A DNA stretch of 13,861 nucleotides, from NCBI GenBank assembly GCA_002312935.1, contig DCAT01000039.1, positions 2,212-16,072 on the forward strand, read 5' to 3'. Every line of letters starts with the position of its first letter. Within the stretch, counting starts at the first letter, position 1. Of this stretch, positions 6,358 to 12,428 are shown piece by piece. The position numbers and the translations under genes were made by a program. Below the pieces are notes generated by a model. The model did not search any database. It was not told the origin of the DNA and worked only from the letters and a program-made list of their open reading frames with translations. This stretch comes from Oceanospirillaceae bacterium UBA1126 (lineage in GTDB: Bacteria > Pseudomonadota > Gammaproteobacteria > Pseudomonadales > Balneatricaceae).

Positions 6358-7842
6358 TTAAGCTCCCTTTTCTTGGTTAGATACAGGCACGCTGTTAGAT
6401 GTTGGTGTTTGTAGGTGCCAATCAGTGACTTGCTGATATTGGTGAGCAATGTTCAAAAGTTTAGCTTCGGCAAAGTAGTTACCCATAATATGAAGCCCTA
6501 CGGGGCGGCCATTAACAAAACCTGCGGGGGCAGACATTGCTGGAATGCCAGCCATGTTGGCAGACAAGGTGTAGATGTCTTCTAAGTACATTGCCACAGG
6601 GTCTTTAGTATTGCTGCCCAAATCGAAAGCAGGTGTTGGTGCTACGGGGCCCATAATCACGTCTACTTGAGACAGTGCACGAGCAAAGTCGTCTTTAATT
6701 AAACGACGAATACGCTGAGCTTTTACATAATATGCATCGTAATAACCTTCAGACAATGCATAGGTGCCTACCATAATGCGACGTTTTACTTCGGTACCAA
6801 ACCCCTCAGCACGGGTGCGGCAATAAAGATCCATTAAATTCTCTGGCTTGTCGCACCGGTACCCATAACGAACACCATCAAATCGACTAAGGTTGGAAGA
6901 GGCTTCCGATGGTGCGATAACGTAATAGGCAGGAATAGAAAGCTCTAGGTTGGGCAGGCTTATGTCAATGATTTGCGCACCGAGTTTCTCAATCTCTTTT
7001 ACTGCAGCCATAATACATTCGGCCACTTGGGGATTAAGGCCTGGGCCAAAGAACTCTTTGGGTAAACCTACTTTTAGCCCGTGAAGAGGTAAGTTTAGCT
7101 CAGCAGTAAAATCTGGAGTCTCTTGCTGCACACTTGTGGAGTCTTGCTCGTCAAAACCAGCCATAGCGTTGAGCATTATGGCTGCATCTTCGGCTGTTTG
7201 GCACATGGGGCCAGCCTGATCTAGACTGGATGCGTAAGCAATAATACCAAAGCGGGAGACCCGTCCATAGGTTGGTTTGATACCCGTTAGGTTACAAAAA
7301 GAGGCAGGTTGGCGAATAGAGCCGCCAGTATCGGTGCCAGTAGCTGCGGGCACAAAGCCTGCTGCAACAGCGGCAGCAGAACCGCCTGAAGACCCTCCTG
7401 GCACAGCGTTTAAGTCCCATGGGTTTTTAACAGCACCAAAAAAGCTACTCTCGTTTGAAGAGCCCATGGCAAACTCATCCATATTGGTTTTGCCAACGCA
7501 GACAGCCCCAGCAGATAACAAACGTTGGCCAACAGTCGATTCGTAGGGTGGTACAAAGTTAGCCAACATTTTAGAGGCGGCTGTGGTGGTGTGGCCTTGG
7601 GTGCAGAATAGATCTTTATGAGCAAAAGGAACCCCAGTGAGGATATCTGCGTTACCCACTTTAATGCGCGCATCAGCAGCATCTGCCTGGCCTAAGGCCA
7701 GGTCTTCTGACAAGCTAATAAAACTGTTGTAGACGGTATCACGGGCCTTAATGTCAGCAATAATGTCTTGAGTGATTTCACGGCTAGAATATTTTCCAGC
7801 GGCCAAATCCTTGGCTATTTGAACGAGGGTTTTGTGGGTCAT
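6358..7842 (-). CDS. gatA: Aspartyl/glutamyl-tRNA(Asn/Gln) amidotransferase subunit A
   Basis: GatA is the glutaminase of GatCAB; it releases ammonia from glutamine (or asparagine) and channels it to GatB. The 494-residue protein belongs to the amidase-signature family. The Ser-cis-Ser-Lys triad is visible as K76 in VPFAHKDLF, S151 in PGGSSGGSAA and S175 in TDTGGSIRQPASF; the spacings (75 and 24 residues) match GatA. YALSEGYYDAYYVKAQRIR and a C-terminal PVGLHIMG block are also typical. The ATG at 7842 lies 31 bases after the gatC stop and lacks a strong Shine-Dalgarno site, so translation may depend partly on gatC. GatCAB implies that Asn-tRNA and/or Gln-tRNA is made indirectly; the window does not show which. 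Confidence 0.98.
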   Translation of the reverse strand: MTHKTLVQIAKDLAAGKYSSREITQDIIADIKARDTVYNSFISLSEDLALGQADAADARIKVGNADILTGVPFAHKDLFCTQGHTTTAASKMLANFVPPYESTVGQRLLSAGAVCVGKTNMDEFAMGSSNESSFFGAVKNPWDLNAVPGGSSGGSAAAVAAGFVPAATGTDTGGSIRQPASFCNLTGIKPTYGRVSRFGIIAYASSLDQAGPMCQTAEDAAIMLNAMAGFDEQDSTSVQQETPDFTAELNLPLHGLKVGLPKEFFGPGLNPQVAECIMAAVKEIEKLGAQIIDISLPNLELSIPAYYVIAPSEASSNLSRFDGVRYGYRCDKPENLMDLYCRTRAEGFGTEVKRRIMVGTYALSEGYYDAYYVKAQRIRRLIKDDFARALSQVDVIMGPVAPTPAFDLGSNTKDPVAMYLEDIYTLSANMAGIPAMSAPAGFVNGRPVGLHIMGNYFAEAKLLNIAHQYQQVTDWHLQTPTSNSVPVSNQEKGA

Positions 7843-7873
7843 AGTTATGCTGTCGCTTTGTTAATTTGATACG

Positions 7874-8161
7874 TTAATCAATTACTTTAGGCACTAAATA
7901 TAAGCCATCTTCTGTCGCTGGTGCGATCGCAATAAAGGCTTCACGTTGGTTATCACAAGTCACTTCATCTTTACGCAGGCGTTGCGTTGCATCGTGAGGG
8001 TTGGATAGCGGCTCTACACCATCAGTATTAACCAGTTGCATCTGGTCCATGAGGGACAAGATGCTGGAAATGCTGTTGGCGTAATCATTTGTTTCACTAT
8101 GGGTCACTTGCAAACGAGCAAGCACGGCAATTTTTTCGATGTCAGCATTTTCTAGGGCCAT
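7874..8161 (-). CDS. gatC: Aspartyl/glutamyl-tRNA(Asn/Gln) amidotransferase subunit C
   Basis: GatC is the small subunit that wraps around the GatA-GatB interface and stabilises the amidotransferase. The 95-residue protein has the family's usual size and its N-terminal helix DIEKIAVLARLQVTHSE (8-24). The central part holds a conserved NTDGVEPLSNP stretch and the C-terminus an EDGLYLVPKVID end, both typical. GAGA stands six bases before the ATG at 8161. It is the first gene of gatC-gatA-gatB and is divergent from mreB, an arrangement also found in Pseudomonas. Confidence 0.96.
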   Translation of the reverse strand: MALENADIEKIAVLARLQVTHSETNDYANSISSILSLMDQMQLVNTDGVEPLSNPHDATQRLRKDEVTCDNQREAFIAIAPATEDGLYLVPKVID

Positions 8162-8449
8162 AATGTTCTCGATCTAGGCTGTATTTAATCAGCTGAGCAG
8201 AAGTTGAACTTTTTAGTCCAAAGACACTCAAAATGTTAGTGAATTTAGCCTGCTCAACTGAAGCAGAACTTTAGATTAATTTGCAACAAATACATAAGCA
8301 GCAAAAAAGGGGTCTAATTTAGCATAAATTGAGCCGTTGGAAAACGGATTAAACTTGCTCAAACGCGCCTTGATTGTTAATATTTAATTCTTAGTAGCAG
8401 CGGTTTATGTAGATCGCCATTATTCTCCGATTAGAGCCAATAAATCAGC
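8162..8449. other. Divergent regulatory region between gatC and mreB
   Basis: This 288-base AT-rich stretch contains no supported gene. It should hold promoters for both operons. It contains a candidate mreB promoter (8355-8383), an imperfect direct repeat GAAG-n-n-GAACTTT at 8200 and 8260 whose first copy is the near-palindrome AAGTTGAACTT, and a small perfect hairpin CCGTT-GGAA-AACGG at 8334-8347. For gatC I could find only weak minus-strand -35/-10 pairs and do not call one. Confidence 0.6.
8355..8383 (+). promoter_or_regulatory. Candidate sigma-70 promoter of mreB
   Basis: TTGCTC (8355-8360) and TAATAT (8378-8383) are separated by exactly 17 bases, with 3 of 6 and 4 of 6 consensus matches. 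Transcription would start near 8390, leaving a leader of about 60 bases before mreB. It is the best-spaced pair that I see in the gap, but the matches are modest. Confidence 0.4.
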
Positions 8450-9487
8450 ATGTTTAAAAAAATCCGCGGCCTATTTTCAAGCGACCTATCAATCGATCTA
8501 GGCACCGCTAATACCCTCATTTATGTACGCGACAAAGACATCGTTCTTAACGAACCCTCTGTTGTTGCGATTCGTACCCATGGCAATCAAAAAAGTGTCG
8601 CTGCAGTAGGTGCTGATGCTAAACGCATGTTGGGTCGCACACCTGGGAACATTACTGCTATTCGTCCTTTAAAAGATGGTGTAATTGCCGATTTCCACGT
8701 TACAGAAAAAATGTTGCAGCACTTTATCCATAAAGTACATGAAAACAGTTGGATGACTCCTAGCCCTAGGGTTTTGGTATGTGTGCCGTGTAAATCAACT
8801 CAAGTTGAGCGCCGTGCCATTAAAGAATCTGCGATGGGAGCCGGTGCCAGAGAAGTTTATTTAATAGAAGAACCCATGGCCGCAGCTATTGGTGCGGGGT
8901 TGCCTGTTGAGCAAGCAAGTGGCTCTATGGTGGTGGACATCGGTGGTGGTACCACTGAAATCGCTATTATTTCTCTTAACGGTGTGGTTTATTCAGAATC
9001 AGTGCGTGTAGGTGGCGACCGCTTTGACGAATCAATCATCGCTTATGTGCGTCGTAACTATGGTTCTCTTATTGGTGAAGCCACTGCAGAGCGCATTAAA
9101 CAAGAAATCGGTACAGCCTACCCAAGCTCTGAGGTTCTAGAGATTGACGTAAGAGGCCGAAACCTAGCCGAAGGTATTCCGCGTAGCTTCACGCTTAACT
9201 GCAACGAGATAATGGAGGCTTTACAAGAGCCGCTGTCTACCATTGTTCAGTCTGTTAAAAGTGCTTTAGAGCATTCACCACCTGAGCTAGCTTCTGACAT
9301 TGCTGAAAGTGGTATTGTACTTACTGGTGGTGGTGCGCTGCTGCGTGATCTAGACCGTTTGATTAGTGAAGAAACAGGGTTGCCTGTGATCGTTGCTGAA
9401 GATCCCCTGACCTGTGTAGCCCGTGGGGGCGGCAGGGTTCTGCAGATGCTTGACGATAGCACCTTTGATTTGCTAGCCAGAGACTAA
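8450..9487 (+). CDS. mreB: Rod shape-determining protein MreB
   Basis: MreB is the bacterial actin homologue that forms membrane-bound filaments and guides lateral cell-wall synthesis in rods. The 345-residue protein is full length. It begins with the amphipathic membrane-binding helix MFKKIRGLF, followed by phosphate-1 DLGTANT (16-22), the connecting helix region EEPMAAAIGAGLPV (140-153), phosphate-2 DIGGGTTE (163-170) and the adenosine-binding GIVLTGGGALL near residue 290. The VCVPCKSTQVERRAI stretch (110-124) reads as in Pseudomonas rather than as in E. coli (PVGATQVERRAI). No strong Shine-Dalgarno precedes the ATG. A terminator-like hairpin follows the gene and probably makes mreB more abundant than mreC and mreD. 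Confidence 0.99.
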   Translation: MFKKIRGLFSSDLSIDLGTANTLIYVRDKDIVLNEPSVVAIRTHGNQKSVAAVGADAKRMLGRTPGNITAIRPLKDGVIADFHVTEKMLQHFIHKVHENSWMTPSPRVLVCVPCKSTQVERRAIKESAMGAGAREVYLIEEPMAAAIGAGLPVEQASGSMVVDIGGGTTEIAIISLNGVVYSESVRVGGDRFDESIIAYVRRNYGSLIGEATAERIKQEIGTAYPSSEVLEIDVRGRNLAEGIPRSFTLNCNEIMEALQEPLSTIVQSVKSALEHSPPELASDIAESGIVLTGGGALLRDLDRLISEETGLPVIVAEDPLTCVARGGGRVLQMLDDSTFDLLARD

Positions 9488-9509
9488 GCTGGTCAATTTC
9501 GAATAAAAC

Positions 9510-9559
9510 AACGGCGGGGTCGCTTAAGCAACATTTAAGCTACCCTGCCGTTTTTGTTT
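9510..9559 (+). terminator. Intercistronic terminator/attenuator between mreB and mreC
   Basis: A long hairpin has an outer 11-bp stem (9510-9520 with 9542-9552, one G-T wobble) and, after a C-T mismatch, an inner 6-bp stem GCTTAA/TTAAGC (9522-9527 with 9535-9540) around a 7-base loop. TTTTTGTTT follows. It has the form of a strong rho-independent terminator inside the mreBCD cluster. mreC has no clear promoter of its own downstream, so partial read-through is likely. Confidence 0.8.
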
Positions 9560-9577
9560 AAGGGCGATTGGATCGCT

Positions 9578-9583
9578 AGGAGA
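9578..9583 (+). promoter_or_regulatory. Shine-Dalgarno site that places the mreC start at ATT
   Basis: AGGAGA is the only strong ribosome-binding site near the start of mreC. It ends six bases before an in-frame ATT at 9590. No ATG or GTG lies in frame at a workable distance; the TTG at 9554 is upstream of the site and the TTG at 9599 is 15 bases beyond it. Confidence 0.65.
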
Positions 9584-9589
9584 CTTGTT

Positions 9590-10438
9590 ATTGATCCTTT
9601 GTTTAAAGGCCGATCTACCGTTAAAAAATTCATCATTTACGGCTTGATCAGTATTAGTTTAATTGTTGCTGACTACCAGTTTGATCAAATGCAACGGATT
9701 CGTGGTTGGCTTTCATTAGCCGTTACGCCTGTGCAGTGGTTGGTTGATGTGCCTCAACGCTCATGGACTTGGTTAGATGAAAGGTTACAAGTTCGAGATG
9801 AACTCATTGCTGAAAACAAACAATTACGGGCGCAAACCTTGCTCGCTGAGCGGCGGGTGCAAAAGTTAGCTGCCCTCACAGTGGAAAACTTTCGGTTGCG
9901 TGATTTGCTGAATAGCAGTGAGCAGCTAGATGAAAAAGTGATTGTTAGTGAACTTATTGGTATTAATTCAGATCCATTTACTCATCAAGTCATTATTAAT
10001 AATGGTTTTAATAGTGGCGCATTTGTTGGCCAACCTGTGCTTGATGCTACTGGGGTTATGGGACAAATCACGTCTACTTCAGCCTTCACCAGTCGAGTAT
10101 TATTAATTACTGATGCAGACCACGCCATCCCTGTACAAGTTAACCGCAATGGTCTGCGATCTGTGGCCTACGGCCTTGGGCAATATGATTACTTAGAATT
10201 ACAAGACCTTTCAGACACAGCTGATATTGAGGTAGGTGATATTTTAGTGAGTTCGGGTTTAGGCTTGCGCTTTCCTAAAGGCTACCCTGTAGCAAAAGTG
10301 ATTGAGGTGAAACATTCTGCGGGGCAAGACTTTGCTAAGGTGCTGGCTAAACCAACAGCTCAACTGGATCGCTCTCGCCACCTGTTGCTAATCGAAACAC
10401 CGCAGCAGCAAAATATAGCTCAGCAGGGGGATAACTAA
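9590..10438 (+). CDS. mreC: Rod shape-determining protein MreC
   Basis: MreC is the bitopic inner-membrane protein that links MreB to the elongasome in the periplasm and activates PBP2-RodA. From the start chosen here it has 282 residues: a short cytoplasmic MDPLFKGRSTVKK, one membrane helix (about 14-28, FIIYGLISISLIVAD), a coiled coil (about 57-105) and the two-part beta domain with GVMGQI, LITDADHAIPVQ, VGDILVSSGLGLRFPKGYPV and LLLIET. The frame is open back to a TTG at 9554, but that codon sits in the T-tract of the preceding terminator without a ribosome-binding site. AGGAGA at 9578 points to the ATT at 9590, and the resulting MDPLFKG opening fits the MxPLF-x-x-G-x-S start of relatives. 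ATT is a rare start codon in bacteria. The gene ends on mreD (TAATG overlap). Confidence 0.93.
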   Translation: MDPLFKGRSTVKKFIIYGLISISLIVADYQFDQMQRIRGWLSLAVTPVQWLVDVPQRSWTWLDERLQVRDELIAENKQLRAQTLLAERRVQKLAALTVENFRLRDLLNSSEQLDEKVIVSELIGINSDPFTHQVIINNGFNSGAFVGQPVLDATGVMGQITSTSAFTSRVLLITDADHAIPVQVNRNGLRSVAYGLGQYDYLELQDLSDTADIEVGDILVSSGLGLRFPKGYPVAKVIEVKHSAGQDFAKVLAKPTAQLDRSRHLLLIETPQQQNIAQQGDN

Positions 10439-10926
10439 TGGTTGTTCAAGCAGCCCATAATTTGTGGGTACCTATTGTGACCCTGCTTATTGCCTTCATG
10501 TTGAGCGCTCTTCCTATGCTTGAGTGGGTGCAGTGGGGATGGCCAGAATGGGTTTTGATTGTGTTTATTTACTGGGTGATCGCCTTGCCCCACCGCTTTG
10601 GGTTAGGTTGGGCGTTTATATTAGGGTTGTTGCTTGATCTATTGCAGGGTAACCATCTAGGGGTGAATGCCTTAGCCATGGTCGTAGTGACTTTTTTTGC
10701 TATGCTGATGTATCGCCGTTTACGCATGTACCGAGCGTGGCAACAAGCCTTTGTAATATTCGTCTTGGTGGCTATTAATCAATGTATTAGTTATTGGTTT
10801 CAAGGTATTGGTAGCAACGCTAGCAGTGGGCTATGGTTTTTATTGCCTGCGCCAGTAAGTGGTGTGCTTTGGCTGTGGTTGTTTGTTGTGCTGCGTGGCG
10901 TTCGTCGAGCATTTAAAGTGGCTTAA
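10438..10926 (+). CDS. mreD: Rod shape-determining protein MreD
   Basis: MreD is the polytopic inner-membrane partner of MreC in the lateral wall-synthesis complex. The 162-residue protein is of normal length and consists almost wholly of hydrophobic segments (about 5-6 helices). The most characteristic stretch is FILGLLLDLLQGNHLGVNALAM (about 61-82), which matches the family's GLLxDxLxGxxLGxxAL pattern. It ends in a basic tail, VLRGVRRAFKV. Its ATG shares one base with the mreC stop and follows a run of five G, so it is translationally coupled to mreC. Relatives usually have maf next; here rng follows directly after 20 bases. Confidence 0.96.
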   Translation: MVVQAAHNLWVPIVTLLIAFMLSALPMLEWVQWGWPEWVLIVFIYWVIALPHRFGLGWAFILGLLLDLLQGNHLGVNALAMVVVTFFAMLMYRRLRMYRAWQQAFVIFVLVAINQCISYWFQGIGSNASSGLWFLLPAPVSGVLWLWLFVVLRGVRRAFKVA

Positions 10927-10930
10927 GGTA

Positions 10931-10942
10931 AGGATATATCCT
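10931..10942 (+). repeat. Palindrome AGGATATATCCT overlapping the rng ribosome-binding site
   Basis: This perfect 12-base palindrome lies four bases before the rng ATG and contains the AGGA Shine-Dalgarno core. As RNA it could form a 4-bp stem with a TATA loop, which would partly mask the site or bring it nearer to the start. The stem is very short, so the effect may be small. Confidence 0.45.
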
Positions 10943-10946
10943 CAAA

Positions 10947-12428
10947 ATGAACGAAGAAATTCTCATCAATTTCAGCCCCATGGAAACCCGAGTGGCGGTG
11001 ATTGAAAATGGTATGTTGCAAGAAGTTCATATAGAGCGTAATGACCATCGTGGCATTGTGGGGAATATCTATCTGGGTAAAGTTGTTCGTGTGTTACCGG
11101 GTATGCAGGCTGCGTTTATAGAAATTGGTCTAGAGCGTGCGGGCTTTATTCATGTGGCAGATATTGAACCAAAAAATGGCCAGCCAGATTCAGATGATGT
11201 TGCACAACTAGTAAGAGAAGGCCAAACCCTGCTAGTGCAGGTGCTAAAAGATCCTATTAGTACCAAAGGTGCGCGTCTTACCACTCAAATATCTATTCCT
11301 TCACGATACCTAGTGTACTTGCCTGACAGTAACCATGTGGGCATATCTCAACGCATCGAAGACGAAACAGAAAAACAGCGCCTTAAAGATTGTTTAGAAA
11401 ACTATTTAGCCCACCCCAACGCGTTGTTAAAGGAGACCTCTGAATTTACAAATGAGGGCGTCATTGTTCGCACGGTCGCTGAAGGGGTTAATGAGCAAAG
11501 TCTTCAGCAGGATGTCGACTTTCTGCGTCGTCTATGGCGCCAAGTAAGCCAAAAAATTGCCACGGGCACAGCCCCTCAAATAATCTATCAAGACCTTCCC
11601 TTAGCGCTGCGCACCTTGAGGGACATTGCTCATCCACAAATTGAAAAGATTCGGATTGATTCTAAAGAAACCTATCAAAAAGCGATTGAATTTGTTAACC
11701 AACTGGTGCCAGATATGGCCGCCAAATTGGAGCATTACCCAGGGGAGCGGCCTATTTTTGATCTCTACAACGTAGAAGATGAAATTCAAAAAGCACTGGG
11801 CTGTAAAGTACCGTTGAAATCTGGTGGTTATATTATTATCGACCAAACTGAAGCAATGACCACTGTGGATGTTAATACTGGGGCATATGTAGGGCATCGT
11901 AACTTAGAAGAGACCATATTTAAGACCAACCTTGAGGCGGCAACGGCCATCGGTAGGCAGCTTAGACTGCGCAATCTTGGTGGTATTATTATTTTAGATT
12001 TTATTGATATGCATGACCCAGAGCATCAGCGGCAAGTCGCTCGAACCTTAGAACGTGCGTTAGCTAAAGATCATGTTAAAACAAAAGTATTAGCGGTTTC
12101 GGAACTGGGTTTGATACAAATGACACGCAAACGCACACGGGAGAGTTTAGAGCAGCTTTTATGTGAACCCTGTTCTTCGTGTGAGGGCACAGGTACCAAT
12201 AAAACGCCAGAGACGATCTGTTACGAACTGTTTAGAGAAATTCTGCGAGCCCACAGAGCTTATGATACAAATACCTATTTAGTCCTTGCATCACAGGCTG
12301 TTATTGATCAGCTTTTAGATGAAGAAGCACACCGTTTAGCAGAGCTGGAGCAGTTCATAGGCAAGGCTATTTCATTGCGGTTAGAGCCCATGTACGGCAG
12401 TGAACAATACGATGTGGTGTTGCGTTAA
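10947..12428 (+). CDS. rng: Ribonuclease G
   Basis: RNase G is an RNase E-family endoribonuclease that matures the 5' end of 16S rRNA and degrades some mRNAs. The 493-residue protein is close to the E. coli length (489), without the long C-terminal scaffold of RNase E. The S1 RNA-binding domain spans about 38-125 (GNIYLGKVVRVLPGMQAAFIE). The catalytic, DNase I-like region carries TTVDVNTG with D308 and ILDFIDM with D351, corresponding to the two magnesium-binding aspartates of RNase E. The zinc-link cysteines are C409 and C412 in CSSCEGTG; an extra C406 lies just before. It opens with the typical NEEILINFSPMETRVAV. AAGGA lies 12 bases before the ATG within a short palindrome. Its stop overlaps the first ATG of yhdP. 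Confidence 0.97.
   Translation: MNEEILINFSPMETRVAVIENGMLQEVHIERNDHRGIVGNIYLGKVVRVLPGMQAAFIEIGLERAGFIHVADIEPKNGQPDSDDVAQLVREGQTLLVQVLKDPISTKGARLTTQISIPSRYLVYLPDSNHVGISQRIEDETEKQRLKDCLENYLAHPNALLKETSEFTNEGVIVRTVAEGVNEQSLQQDVDFLRRLWRQVSQKIATGTAPQIIYQDLPLALRTLRDIAHPQIEKIRIDSKETYQKAIEFVNQLVPDMAAKLEHYPGERPIFDLYNVEDEIQKALGCKVPLKSGGYIIIDQTEAMTTVDVNTGAYVGHRNLEETIFKTNLEAATAIGRQLRLRNLGGIIILDFIDMHDPEHQRQVARTLERALAKDHVKTKVLAVSELGLIQMTRKRTRESLEQLLCEPCSSCEGTGTNKTPETICYELFREILRAHRAYDTNTYLVLASQAVIDQLLDEEAHRLAELEQFIGKAISLRLEPMYGSEQYDVVLR

Noticed and set aside
8334..8347. Small hairpin CCGTT-GGAA-AACGG upstream of mreB considered as a terminator
   Set aside because: The stem is only 5 bp and neither side has a T-tract; it sits upstream of the candidate promoter.
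9554..9589. TTG at 9554 as the start of mreC (294 residues)
   Set aside because: It lies in the T-tract of the preceding terminator with no ribosome-binding site, adds an unusual N-terminal extension, and ignores the strong AGGAGA downstream.
11601..11897. Minus-strand open frame within rng
   Set aside because: It is antisense to the conserved catalytic region of RNase G and has no independent support.
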